Shown here piece by piece: positions 8,220 to 15,046 of a stretch of 64,000 bases of DNA (position 1 is the stretch's first letter; every line of letters begins with the position of its first letter). Location: assembly GCA_009777475.1 (NCBI GenBank), contig WRLU01000002.1, positions 62,001 to 126,000 on the forward strand, written 5' to 3'. The stretch comes from Oscillospiraceae bacterium. Its GTDB lineage: Bacteria; Bacillota; Clostridia; Oscillospirales; UBA929. Below the pieces are notes generated by a model that made no database searches, was not told the origin of the DNA, and saw nothing but the letters and a program-made list of their open reading frames with translations. The translations under genes and the position numbers were made by a program.

Positions 8220-9279
8220 CTACCCCGCAAGGATTCTCAATCCTTCTTGCAAGATGTTGTTGGCGGCGTTTATGTCCCTGTCGTACTCCGCCCCGCATTT
8301 CGGACAAATCCAATACCGCACAGACAAATCCTTGACCGCTTTGTTTTGGTATCCGCAACCGCACAATTGCCTTATACTCCAACTGCCGGGCAATCTCACC
8401 CCAATTTGCATCTGCTATTGCTTTGGCAAGTTTGTGGTTTTTCACCATCCCCTTGATGTGCAAATCCTCCAAACAAATTACATCGTATTCCCGGACAAGG
8501 CTTGTCGTGAGTTTATGTGTCGCATCCTTTCGTTGATTGGCGATTCGCTCTTGAATTCCGGCAACTTTTTTCCTTGCTTTTTCCCGGTTTTTACTACCCT
8601 TTGTTTTTCGGGACAGTTCCCGTTGAGCTTTGGCAAGCTGCTTCTCCGATTGCCGGATATGCCGTGGGTTTGGATGAACTGAACCATCTGACGTTATAGC
8701 TAAGTCTTTCAACCCCAAGTCTATTCCCGCCATGACACATGTTCTTTCCATCGGCTCAATGTCTACATCCGTACAAATGACGGACACAAAATATTTCCCG
8801 CTTGGATTTTGGGAAACCGTTGCGCTGAGTATGCGTCCCGTCACTTGCTTTGAAATCGCCGACCGGACTAGTCCCAATTTGGGGAGCTTGATGTGTTTTT
8901 CAAACACATCTATATTGCTCCCAACACGCTTCGTCTTGTAGGATTTTCGATGCCGCCTCTTGCTTTTGAACTTTGGAAATCCGGGCTTTTCGCCTTTTTT
9001 GACACGCCGGAAAAAGTTTTGATAGGCAAAATCCAAATCTCGCAAGGACGATTGAAGCCCGATAGCATCCACTTCCCGCAACCAAGGAAAGTCATCTTTC
9101 AGTGCTGTAAGTCCCGCCGAACAGGCATTGTAGTTCAAAGTTTCCCCACTGTCTTTGTACAGTTCAATTCGCCGGGAAAGGAAGTGATTGAAGACGAACC
9201 GACAACATCCAAATGTCCTCTGTATTTGCAATATTTGCCCATTATTTGGGTATATGCGAAACTTATACGCTTTTTCCAT
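8220..9279 (-). pseudogene. tnpB: TnpB RNA-guided nuclease, damaged
   Basis: Starts at ATG 9279 (AAAGGAGG upstream). The N-terminal helix-turn-helix ('MEKAYKFRIYPN'), RuvC-I ('GIDLGLKDLA') and RuvC-II Glu ('ICLEDLHIKGM') are present. After '[10 protein letters not shown]' the frame breaks. The remaining zinc-finger and RuvC-III part ('[20 protein letters not shown]') continues in another frame to 8220. The stretch normally joining the two, including the first CxxC, is missing or shrunken ('CGC'), so this is a deletion plus frameshift, not just one slipped base. The open frame instead runs on out of register to 8164. TnpB proteins cut DNA guided by an RNA from the element's right end; this copy is very probably inactive. 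Confidence 0.85.
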
Positions 9280-9464
9280 CCGCCCGCCTCCTTTGCGACC
9301 GTTCTTGGTTCTCAATGTATTTCTTGATGGTTTCCAAAGGTGCACCGCCAACCGTTGATCTCTGAACATTTTTGTTTTATTAGCTCCTTCAATCGCTCAG
9401 AGATTGGATCAACAAGGACTTTTCGCCGATACTTTGGACACCAGACAACATAAAACTGAATGTC
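9263..9464 (-). pseudogene. tnpA: IS200/IS605 transposase TnpA remnant
   Basis: One frame reads 'FYVVWCPKYRRKVLVDPI' and continues to 'KELIKQKCSEIN', the N-terminal part of a Y1 HUH transposase. Directly after it, a second frame reads 'APLETIKKYIENQ', its C-terminal part, ending at 9263 just inside tnpB. The centre with the HUH and Tyr motifs is deleted, so the enzyme is dead. Confidence 0.75.
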
Positions 9465-9508
9465 AAAATTCTTGAAAAAAACCGAACAAGATGCTTGACA
9501 TTCAGTTT
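9452..9508. repeat. 15-base perfect inverted repeat at IS left end
   Basis: AAAACTGAATGTCAA and its complement TTGACATTCAGTTTT are separated by 27 bases. One arm overlaps the transposase remnant. It may be the left-end hairpin or a duplication made when the element decayed. Confidence 0.55.
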
Positions 9509-9590
9509 TTCATAAGGTATAATATGTCAAGATTCTCGGCGCGACTAAAGCAAAAATAGCTCAAAAATATATGAAAAGATGGTGCTTTCA

Positions 9591-9755
9591 ATGACAGAAA
9601 AGCTAACTACCCCCCAAGACCAGCGATATAAGCTTATAGACAAGCTTGCTACGCTTTCTGATGAAGAAATCAACGCTCTTGATGTCTTCGTTTCATCTCT
9701 AGCATCTCTACATATTCAAGAGCCTTGTCAACATCCTCCGCTGACAACCGCATAA
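9591..9755 (+). CDS. Small helical protein, antisense to XRE1 tail
   Basis: A 54-residue plus-strand frame ending in 'LSDEEINALDVFVSSL', a helical motif often found in small phage and repressor-linked proteins. It overlaps the 3' end of the XRE gene at 9670 tail to tail, and that protein ends with a similar helix ('LSAEDVDKALEYVEML'). A ribosome site is weak. It may be a shortened early gene of an element. Confidence is modest because of length. Confidence 0.4.
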   Translation: MTEKLTTPQDQRYKLIDKLATLSDEEINALDVFVSSLASLHIQEPCQHPPLTTA

Positions 9756-10002
9756 TTTTTTCCTCAAGCTGTTTGCGCTCTTGGCTAAGCGAGTCATTGG
9801 AAGTATGGCGGTCTATACCCAAAAGGTAGTCAGTTGGTACGTTGAAATGTTCGGCCAGTTGGATTGCCTTATTGATTGATGGTGCGGTTCCGTTTTTCCA
9901 CGCCGTGACACTTCCAGAGGATATTCCAAGTTCCTTTGCCACAGCATTTGGGCTGGTGCCGTTTTTACGTGCCAAGGATTCAAAGCGTTCAAAAAATTTC
10001 AT
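9670..10002 (-). CDS. XRE-family repressor 1
   Basis: A 110-residue repressor-like protein. The helix-turn-helix occupies about residues 15-38 ('TSPNAVAKELGISSGSVTAW'), followed by 'VPTDYLLGID' and a C-terminal helix 'LSAEDVDKALEYVEML'. Such proteins bind operators in divergent control regions of phages and integrative elements. It is the first of five minus-strand XRE genes between 9.6 and 11.9 kb, each with its own upstream control region. Confidence 0.85.
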   Translation of the reverse strand: MKFFERFESLARKNGTSPNAVAKELGISSGSVTAWKNGTAPSINKAIQLAEHFNVPTDYLLGIDRHTSNDSLSQERKQLEEKIMRLSAEDVDKALEYVEMLEMKRRHQER

Positions 10003-10158
10003 AAATTATCCCCTTGCGCATCTCAATATATTGAAGTATAATGTTGGTACCGAACCAAAACGAAAGGATGTTGGAGCGTTGCCTTTTAGGGTGACATGAT
10101 TTTATCCCAAAGCCACTTTCGCACGGTGGTTCTCTTCGCTGATAATGTGCTGAGTTCC

Positions 10159-10215
10159 CTATGACAGTTTATCCCTGTCTATCGTTTTGAGGAAATCGTT
10201 AAAATCCTTTTTCAA
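10159..10215 (-). pseudogene. Truncated repressor-unit leader
   Basis: A TTG start with GGGAGGG upstream opens an 18-codon frame ('KKDFNDFLKTIDRDKLS') ending in TAG. Its leader matches that of XRE2 (both read TATAAAATTGAAA after a G-rich site). It faces the plus-strand promoter at 10324. It is probably the beginning of a lost minus-strand gene. Confidence 0.4.
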
Positions 10216-10298
10216 TTTTATAACCCTCCCACTCCTATATTGTACACCTTGACCAAATCGGCAGGGTGTGTTTTTGTTGCGTTTGTGCATATAGCTAA

Positions 10299-10352
10299 AT
10301 CTCAATAAATTAAGATAAATGTATTGACATCTCATTATTTTGAGATTATACT
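10299..10352 (+). promoter_or_regulatory. Promoter-operator P1
   Basis: TTGACA (10324-10329), 17 bases, TATACT (10347-10352) on the plus strand. The spacer contains the inverted repeat ATCTCA-6-TGAGAT, and a second near copy (ATCTCA-6-TAAGAT) lies about 30 bases upstream. Two operator copies over the promoter suggest control by the adjoining repressor unit. Confidence 0.75.
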
Positions 10353-10398
10353 AGGAGCATACAAGCGTAGCACACGAAAAAGAAAGGAGGCCACCACG

Positions 10399-10507
10399 AT
10401 GAAAAACTCAAAGAACAACTGCGGTACATACTCACCGATCTCTCGAACGAGGATGTGGAGCGGGTCATTCGTTTTGCCGGGTCTTTATATAAGCGGCATA
10501 CCGAATA
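10399..10507 (+). pseudogene. Small early gene, frameshifted
   Basis: AGAAAGGAGG precedes an ATG at 10399. The start frame soon becomes meaningless, while the next frame reads 'EQLRYILTDLSNEDVERVI' and ends at TAA 10507. One extra A in the run of five A after the ATG would join them, so a homopolymer frameshift is likely. The final 43 bases overlap the 3' end of XRE2 on the other strand, where a similar peptide is encoded. Confidence 0.5.
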
Positions 10508-10848
10508 ACCTCACGCACTTGGTCATCGCTTAACCCCTCTATCTCGGTCATAGCACGAGCTACGACTTCACGCCCAAGTTCCCCCTCGGGGGCGGTCGGA
10601 GGGTCATTGCCTGTAGGTGGAGCCGGATTATTTGTGCGCCCTAACAGATAATCAGTTGTGACGTTGAAGTAGGTGGCAAGTTTCGCTATTTTTTCAACAG
10701 ACGGCCTTGTGTTCTTTCGCAAATTGCAAAAAAAATCTTTACTAACTCCTGAGGCCGTCATAGATGCTGTTGGGCTTTCAGCCCTTGCTTTAGCTAAGGC
10801 AGTGACTCGCTCAATGATTATTTCGTTCAACTGAAATACCTCTTTCAA
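10465..10848 (-). CDS. XRE-family repressor 2
   Basis: About 127 residues. The helix-turn-helix is less typical than its neighbours ('MTASGVSKDFFCNLRKNTRP'), followed by 'VTTDYLLGRTNN', a Pro-rich linker, and a C-terminal helix 'LSDDQVREVIRYAAYI'. I use TTG at 10848 (GGGTGG upstream) in line with the parallel leader at 10215; GTG at 10860 is the alternative. It is divergent from promoter P2 at 10953. Confidence 0.75.
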   Translation of the reverse strand: MKEVFQLNEIIIERVTALAKARAESPTASMTASGVSKDFFCNLRKNTRPSVEKIAKLATYFNVTTDYLLGRTNNPAPPTGNDPPTAPEGELGREVVARAMTEIEGLSDDQVREVIRYAAYIKTRQNE

Positions 10849-10930
10849 TTTTATAGCCACCCTTCACATTGCGCACCTTGCCTAAATCTGCAGAGTGTTT
10901 TTTACATTGTTTTGTGCATATAGCAGATTA

Positions 10931-10981
10931 TCGTAAAATTACGAAAAACATATTGACAATTCGTAAATATACGACTACAAT
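10931..10981 (+). promoter_or_regulatory. Promoter-operator P2
   Basis: TTGACA (10953-10958), 17 bases, TACAAT (10976-10981). Two copies of the palindrome TCGTA-4-TACGA lie at 10931-10944 and 10961-10974, one upstream of the -35 and one in the spacer. The paired operators differ in sequence from those of P1, so a different repressor should bind. Confidence 0.8.
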
Positions 10982-11035
10982 AGGAACACACTAAGAGAGC
11001 ATACATCCGCAAACAAGAGAAAGGAGGAACCCAAA

Positions 11036-11089
11036 ATGAAAAGCTCTTACCTATTTATCTCTAGCTTGTCTGTCCTCCCCAGCAGGTAA
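11036..11089 (+). CDS. 17-residue leader peptide or truncated gene
   Basis: AGAAAGGAGG and an ATG at 11036 lie downstream of P2. The frame stops after 17 codons inside the 3' end of XRE3. It looks like the beginning of an early gene whose remainder was replaced by the next repressor unit. Confidence 0.3.
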   Translation: MKSSYLFISSLSVLPSR

Positions 11090-11274
11090 TCCACAGAACA
11101 GTCTAATACATCGGCAATTTTTGCAAGGTTATCTGCCTTAAGCATAGAGCCCTTGTTTAGATTGGCAGATACGTTCTTATTCAAACAGGCAAGACCATAC
11201 ACCTCCTTTAACGCAATTGAACGCATTTTAGCTATAATTTTTATCCGCTCCATTAGGTTGTCTGTTTTGTACAT
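11047..11274 (-). CDS. XRE-family repressor 3
   Basis: About 75 residues, nearly all a helix-turn-helix domain ('MRSIALKEVYGLACLNKNVS', then 'KADNLAKIADVLDCSVDYLLGRTD'). The ATG at 11274 has GAGGTGG well placed; a longer start at 11298 does not. It is divergent from promoter P3. Confidence 0.8.
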   Translation of the reverse strand: MYKTDNLMERIKIIAKMRSIALKEVYGLACLNKNVSANLNKGSMLKADNLAKIADVLDCSVDYLLGRTDKLEINR

Positions 11275-11317
11275 GAAACCACCTCGAATTTTGTGCAAAA
11301 TGCTAAAATCAATAAAG

Positions 11318-11360
11318 TTAGGGTTTTTAGCTTGACATCCATAAGTTTAGGGACTACAAT
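11318..11360 (+). promoter_or_regulatory. Promoter-operator P3
   Basis: TTGACA (11332-11337), 17 bases, TACAAT (11355-11360). The spacer holds CCATAAGTTTAGGG, an imperfect palindrome, and a near copy (ATAAAGTTAGGG) lies just upstream of the -35. No convincing plus-strand gene remains after it: the sequence soon runs into a copy of XRE coding DNA at 11399. Confidence 0.7.
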
Positions 11361-11398
11361 AGGAACACACAAGCGTAACCCAACCAGTCTTGAGAGAC

Positions 11399-11420
11399 AT
11401 CGAAGTAGTCCGCTAGGGGT
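11399..11420. repeat. 22-base repeat shared with XRE5
   Basis: The bases at 11399-11420 recur in XRE5 near 11676-11697, where they encode the 'ADYFDV' part of the repressor fold. In this copy they follow the XRE4 stop codon. The repeat suggests recombination between repressor genes created this junction. Confidence 0.55.
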
Positions 11421-11622
11421 CATCGGATTGACCGACAAGATAATCTAACGATACCTTCATAGCCTTTGCGATGGCAATGAAAATCACTGCAGATGGCGTA
11501 TGGTTTCCATATTCATAATCCTGATACTGCCTCTGCCCTATTTTTGCGGCATCTGCCACCTGTTTCTGGGTAAATCCTTTTTCCTCGCGGACAATCTTGA
11601 ACCGTTTAGGTAAATTGCACAT
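11413..11622 (-). CDS. XRE-family repressor 4
   Basis: A 69-residue minimal helix-turn-helix protein ('KGFTQKQVADAAKIGQRQYQ', 'VSLDYLVGQSDDP'). Its ribosome site AAAGGAGGTGA overlaps the stop codon of XRE5, so the two form an operon. The C-terminus ends at a TAG formed where a 22-base copy of XRE5 DNA begins, so the original protein may have been longer. Confidence 0.8.
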   Translation of the reverse strand: MCNLPKRFKIVREEKGFTQKQVADAAKIGQRQYQDYEYGNHTPSAVIFIAIAKAMKVSLDYLVGQSDDP

Positions 11623-11626
11623 GGTG

Positions 11627-11845
11627 TCACCTCCTTTTTGGATCGTCCGAACGCCCTACGAGATAGTCTAATGACACATCGAAGTAGTCCGCTAGGGCGA
11701 TGAGCATATCAAATGTAGGCTTCCTGGTTCCTAGCTCATAATTTTGTACACCGCTTTCGCTGGCACCTATGGATTCCGCAAGTTGCTTTTGGGTTAGATT
11801 TCTTGATTTACGCACCGTTTTCAGGTGCTTACCAAAATCGAACAT
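11627..11845 (-). CDS. XRE-family repressor 5
   Basis: About 72 residues with a standard helix-turn-helix ('RNLTQKQLAESIGASESGVQ') and the ending 'VSLDYLVGRSDDPKRR'. The ATG at 11845 has GGAGG eight bases upstream. It is first in a two-gene unit with XRE4 and divergent from promoter P4, 36 bases away. Confidence 0.85.
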   Translation of the reverse strand: MFDFGKHLKTVRKSRNLTQKQLAESIGASESGVQNYELGTRKPTFDMLIALADYFDVSLDYLVGRSDDPKRR

Positions 11846-11880
11846 GCCAACGGCCTCCAAAAATAATTTTGAAAAGGGTA

Positions 11881-11909
11881 TTGACACAGACAATCGTGGG
11901 TGTTATCAT
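11881..11909 (+). promoter_or_regulatory. Promoter P4
   Basis: TTGACA, 17 bases, TATCAT. It reads into the plus-strand small-gene operon starting at 11962 and is divergent from XRE5. Operator symmetry is weak (ACAC with GTGT arms). Confidence 0.7.
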
Positions 11910-11961
11910 GGGATTGCAACACGCACAAATGTAGGTGTTAATTCCGGAAAGAGAAGGAACA

Positions 11962-12234
11962 ATGCAGATGAGATTACGAGCGGCGCGTGAAGCGTCCGGC
12001 AAGACGCAGAAGCAGGTCGCGAAAGAAGCGGGAATTGCGGAACAGCAATACCAACAGTACGAATACAGCAAACGAGTACCCAGTGCGATTACGGCAACAC
12101 GCATTGCCAAAGCCCTCGGTACAACGGTTGAAGCGTTGTATGGGGATGATAAAGGATGTGAACGAGATGAGGGGAAAATCACAAGAACTGCCCGAGATTA
12201 TGACCGCCGCCAAGATTGCGAAAGTGAACCATGA
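11962..12234 (+). CDS. XRE-family regulator 6 (Cro-like position)
   Basis: A 90-residue protein with a helix-turn-helix ('GKTQKQVAKEAGIAEQQYQQ') and 'ALGTTVEALYG'. The tail is rich in charged residues and overlaps the next gene. It is the first gene downstream of P4 and divergent from the XRE5-XRE4 repressors, the position held by Cro in phage-like switches. The ATG at 11962 has AGAAGGA close by. Confidence 0.75.
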   Translation: MQMRLRAAREASGKTQKQVAKEAGIAEQQYQQYEYSKRVPSAITATRIAKALGTTVEALYGDDKGCERDEGKITRTARDYDRRQDCESEP

Positions 12235-12451
12235 AATCGACCTCCTTTCCTATTGCAACCGTTTCCGTCCCGACCAGAGAACCGAGTGGGACAGGCTTCA
12301 CAACGAACGTGCCAGACTGTACAACGCAATCAACCCGCCTATGAAAAGGGTTGTCAACCCGAAGTACATCGAAACCTACACCGACACCGGGTACATCTTC
12401 AAAAGCGGCATTGGCTACCCGGAAGACCTTTACATTTGGGTCGCAGCGTAA
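12167..12451 (+). CDS. Small element protein, unknown
   Basis: A 94-residue protein starting at ATG 12167 (AAAGGA about ten bases upstream) within the end of XRE6. It is soluble and rich in Arg, Tyr and Asn, with a central 'DLLSYCNRFRPDQRTEWDRL' helix and an aromatic C-terminal third. Codon use is consistent along the frame and it fits tightly in an operon. No family recognised. Confidence 0.6.
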   Translation: MRGKSQELPEIMTAAKIAKVNHEIDLLSYCNRFRPDQRTEWDRLHNERARLYNAINPPMKRVVNPKYIETYTDTGYIFKSGIGYPEDLYIWVAA

Positions 12452-12505
12452 CGACCCGAGCAAGCCGCAGGTGCGATAAGGCACCGGGTAGAATGGAGAA
12501 GAGCC

Positions 12506-12844
12506 GTGACCAGAGAAATGATTTTGAGGAGCCGCCTTGAAATGGCACAGCACAACCTAAACTGCTACTCAGCCGATTACCTAAATACCGCGCCTAAAGA
12601 CGAGTGCGAGGAACAGTTCATGGAAGCCACCGCTGAGGTCCAGATTTTGAAAGTATGGCTTGATGAATTTCCTAAAATGCGTGAATACACAAAGGTTTCT
12701 GTTTTCGCAACGCCATTTGGAGGACGTGAACGCATAAGTTATTTTTCCAGTTACCCCGATGCTTGCGATTACATGAACCAACAAGCAGGCAAAAATATAT
12801 GTTGGTTTGCCGAAGGCCACGAAGAAATGAGGGTGGCTCTATGA
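12506..12844 (+). CDS. Small element protein, unknown
   Basis: A 112-residue soluble protein starting at GTG 12506 with GGAGAAGA upstream. The N-terminal half looks helical ('EEQFMEATAEVQILKVWLDE'); the C-terminal half is aromatic and may be beta. Its stop overlaps the next start (ATGA), so translation is coupled to the zinc-knuckle peptide. No family recognised. Confidence 0.6.
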   Translation: MTREMILRSRLEMAQHNLNCYSADYLNTAPKDECEEQFMEATAEVQILKVWLDEFPKMREYTKVSVFATPFGGRERISYFSSYPDACDYMNQQAGKNICWFAEGHEEMRVAL

Positions 12845-12927
12845 GATACAACACTTGTCCGCATTGCGGGTCAAATCTTGACCCCGGAGAACGCTGTGAT
12901 TGCAAGGAGGAAAAAGAATGGACGTAG
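12841..12927 (+). CDS. 28-residue zinc-knuckle peptide
   Basis: Starts in a four-base ATGA overlap with the preceding gene. The peptide contains 'CPHCGSNLDPGERCDC', five Cys and a His that fit a small zinc ribbon. Very similar mini proteins accompany other clostridial integrative elements. It ends inside the next gene's start region, whose ribosome site (GGAGG) lies in this gene. Confidence 0.65.
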   Translation: MRYNTCPHCGSNLDPGERCDCKEEKEWT

Positions 12928-13091
12928 CTGTCTACCTTATGATTGCGTTCGCCGCCTTTGGTATCGCCGCTGTCATTCTTGATGCGTACAAACCCGAAAT
13001 ACAGGAAGTTACATCTACGTTCCGGGCTTGGCGAGGACGGTTTACAGCAACATTGAGATTTTATCTTCAAAGGTTGACACCCCCATTTTAA
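12918..13091 (+). CDS. Small single-span membrane protein
   Basis: A 57-residue protein with one hydrophobic helix near the N-terminus ('VAVYLMIAFAAFGIAAVIL') and a basic C-terminal part. The ATG at 12918 has AGGAGG seven to eight bases upstream; the ORF could open at 12900 but without a site. It is the fourth coupled gene of the P4 operon. Function unknown. Confidence 0.55.
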   Translation: MDVAVYLMIAFAAFGIAAVILDAYKPEIQEVTSTFRAWRGRFTATLRFYLQRLTPPF

Positions 13092-13140
13092 TGCACAGTC
13101 ACACAAATGTCAATTACAAAAGTGAGAAAGGAGACGAACC

Positions 13141-13335
13141 ATGAAAAAATACGAATTGCCGACTTGGTGCAAAGAAGCCAAAAAGGCACTAATCGACCGG
13201 GGTATGGGCATTAAGGATTTAGCCGAAGCCCTTGGGTATAGGCGTGAACACATGTCCGCTGTGATTAACGGTCGCGTCAGAAGCCCTAACACACAGGAGT
13301 GCATTTGTGATTATCTCAACATTAAAAGCACTTAG
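13141..13335 (+). CDS. Small helix-turn-helix protein
   Basis: A 64-residue Cro-like protein: 'GMGIKDLAEALGYRREHMSA' is the helix-turn-helix and 'VINGRVRSPNTQECICDYL' the recognition and following helix. AAAGGAG is well placed. Such proteins regulate or help excise integrative elements; which applies here cannot be told. Confidence 0.7.
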   Translation: MKKYELPTWCKEAKKALIDRGMGIKDLAEALGYRREHMSAVINGRVRSPNTQECICDYLNIKST

Positions 13336-13377
13336 TCACTCATGTTGTTATTATACGCTGAAAGGAGGGTGAATTGA

Positions 13378-13845
13378 ATGAGCAAATCAATCAAGTTGTA
13401 TTACAAAACTTGCCGAGAACAGGCAGGCTTAACGCAAGAACAGGCGATTGTCCTCCTTAATATTTCAAATGCAGAAACACTTTCTCGATACGAAAATGGA
13501 CATACGCCTGTCAGCCAAGACTTGGTTGCATCAATGGTGAAGGTTTACCGAACACCTCTGTTGGCAAATTGGCATGTTCGATATGTAAACCCTGATTTGG
13601 CACAATATCTCCCCGAAATCGAAAATCCGATTACAGATGGCGATGCGGCCTTTCAAATGGAATATGTCGAGGATGATATTAGAATAGTAAGGGAGGCGGT
13701 CAAGGCAATATTCCGGGATGGCGTTGTTACAGCAGAAGAAGCTGTGAGATTAAAAGTAAAAGCATCTATGCTTCGGGGTATCGCCAACAAAGCGTTGTCT
13801 GCGGCAATCTATTTGGAAAAAAGGGAGGCGTGCGGTAATGTTTAA
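13378..13845 (+). CDS. XRE-family protein
   Basis: A 155-residue protein with an N-terminal helix-turn-helix ('AGLTQEQAIVLLNISNAETL', about 16-45) and a long helical C-terminal part ('EYVEDDIRIVREAVKAIFRD'). It probably acts as a regulator in the same element operon. AAAGGAGGG precedes the ATG by about nine bases. Confidence 0.75.
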   Translation: MSKSIKLYYKTCREQAGLTQEQAIVLLNISNAETLSRYENGHTPVSQDLVASMVKVYRTPLLANWHVRYVNPDLAQYLPEIENPITDGDAAFQMEYVEDDIRIVREAVKAIFRDGVVTAEEAVRLKVKASMLRGIANKALSAAIYLEKREACGNV

Positions 13846-13897
13846 CATAAGACAAAATATATTTTACATAAGTTTACATTAAGGGGGGTTGAAACTT

Positions 13898-14119
13898 ATG
13901 CCACACACAGACAGAACGGCACATAAGAGCGTTGTAGAAACTCATCGTGAAACGAAGCCGGATGGAACAATCATTATGCATTTTGAGCGTGGCGGCAAGG
14001 TCATAATTGCTCCATTCCCAACAAGTCCTGAGCGGGTAGAGCGGATACGGCAAGGGATGAGCGATGCCGCCTATCGAATTTCCAGGCGTGTTGCCGCCGA
14101 AAAAGGAGTTGTCCAATAA
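13898..14119 (+). CDS. Small element protein, paralogue of the 34083 gene
   Basis: A 73-residue soluble protein starting at ATG 13898 after AAGGGGGG. The middle ('GGKVIIAPFPTSPERVERI') and following helix ('RQGMSDAAYRISRRV') correspond to the middle of the protein encoded at 34083 ('GGTVLMLAIETTPEEKGQI', 'KGLSQCAYDLAMDVHRR'). The DNA just downstream of the two genes is also related (GATGCC..TTTAC..AGCGTAAAAA). This marks both places as parts of related elements. Function unknown. Confidence 0.65.
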   Translation: MPHTDRTAHKSVVETHRETKPDGTIIMHFERGGKVIIAPFPTSPERVERIRQGMSDAAYRISRRVAAEKGVVQ

Positions 14120-14158
14120 ATTTAATTGTTGCCCAAAATACGGTTAATTGGATGCCCT

Positions 14159-14461
14159 TTACGAGCGTAAAAAACTCTTGAAAAGCTTTCGATACTGCAT
14201 ACAAGCGTCTAAATTAGCAGAAACGGATAGAGTATTTCCCTCTAGCATAAACGTCTTGGCTTCACCCGTCAAGGGAGACCATTGCCGGGGTTCAGAAACA
14301 GAATATGCCGGGAAACTGTCATAAGGTGGAAATTCATGGGGTTCTTCGATTTTCTTGATTTCTCCGAACACCTCTTTTCCGACTATTTGATTTGCACCCT
14401 TGTTGAGTGCATTGCCGACTTCTGCAAATTTGTTGAACGCTTTACCCAATCCGAACGCCAT
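14159..14461 (-). CDS. Hypothetical element protein
   Basis: A 100-residue protein with GAGAGGAG before the ATG. The N-terminus is an amphipathic helix rich in Gly, Lys and Phe ('FGLGKAFNKFAEVGNALNKG'); the rest is mixed. The only minus-strand gene in this operon region, it faces the plus-strand genes. No family recognised. Confidence 0.55.
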   Translation of the reverse strand: MAFGLGKAFNKFAEVGNALNKGANQIVGKEVFGEIKKIEEPHEFPPYDSFPAYSVSEPRQWSPLTGEAKTFMLEGNTLSVSANLDACMQYRKLFKSFLRS

Positions 14462-14603
14462 TATGACCGCTCCTCTCTTTTTTCCATGCTATACTTTCCA
14501 TCATACCACAGACAAAAACTATTTGCAAACATTTTGTCTTGCAAAATAACCCTATATTTTAGGACATATAGATTGCATAATACATAAAAAGGAGTGCGTC
14601 AAT

Positions 14604-14801
14604 ATGTTCAAAATACAAAAGGGTTATGACAGCGAAAGCAAGACATTTCGGTTGCCTATTGAACTTGTACAGCAGTTAGAAGTCTTAGCAACCCGAAACA
14701 AAATATCTTTGAACCAGCTGGTTATCCAGTGTCTGAATTATGCAATCGCCAACCTGGAAGATAATGACACTCAAGAAGGCAAAAACAAGAATTGCCCTTG
14801 A
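14604..14801 (+). CDS. Ribbon-helix-helix protein
   Basis: A 65-residue protein with a strand 'KTFRLPIEL' followed by helices 'QQLEVLATRNK' and 'SLNQLVIQCLNYAI', the Arc/CopG-type ribbon-helix-helix fold. Such proteins bind DNA as dimers and often control copy number, mobilisation or toxin genes. AAAAAGGAG is well placed. Confidence 0.75.
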   Translation: MFKIQKGYDSESKTFRLPIELVQQLEVLATRNKISLNQLVIQCLNYAIANLEDNDTQEGKNKNCP

Positions 14802-15046
14802 CCGTTGTCGTCAGGTTTTTTGGTTTTTGCCCCCCTAAAACCTTCATATCAATGCCGCCACGGAAGCAATCACCCTTGCCAACCATCTTATAGAGATATT
14901 TCTGCTTCTGTGGTACAGTTGGGCATCATAAAATAGCTAGATGTATTGAGTAGCCGAATATCAACAAAAAGCAGCTCGAATCGTACCATAGGCGAGAGGA
15001 CTAAAGCGCAGTTAGGATACTAAGTCGAACCCAAAGGAGTGACCCT
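14802..15046. other. Leader region of recombinase B
   Basis: No gene is supported here. It ends with AAAGGAG seven bases before the recombinase ATG. A weak minus-strand open stretch lacks a start site. Confidence 0.4.

Larger units (their letters stand above)
8098..9508 (-). mobile_element. Decayed IS200/IS605-family insertion sequence
   Basis: The right end holds the typical hairpin with CCCCCGGCTTTAGCCG and GGGG followed by TGTCAA at 8098-8104. The left side has a 15-base perfect inverted repeat (9452-9466 with 9494-9508). Inside are a remnant of the HUH transposase gene and a damaged tnpB. The exact left boundary is uncertain. The element probably cannot move by itself since the transposase is mostly deleted. 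Confidence 0.75.
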
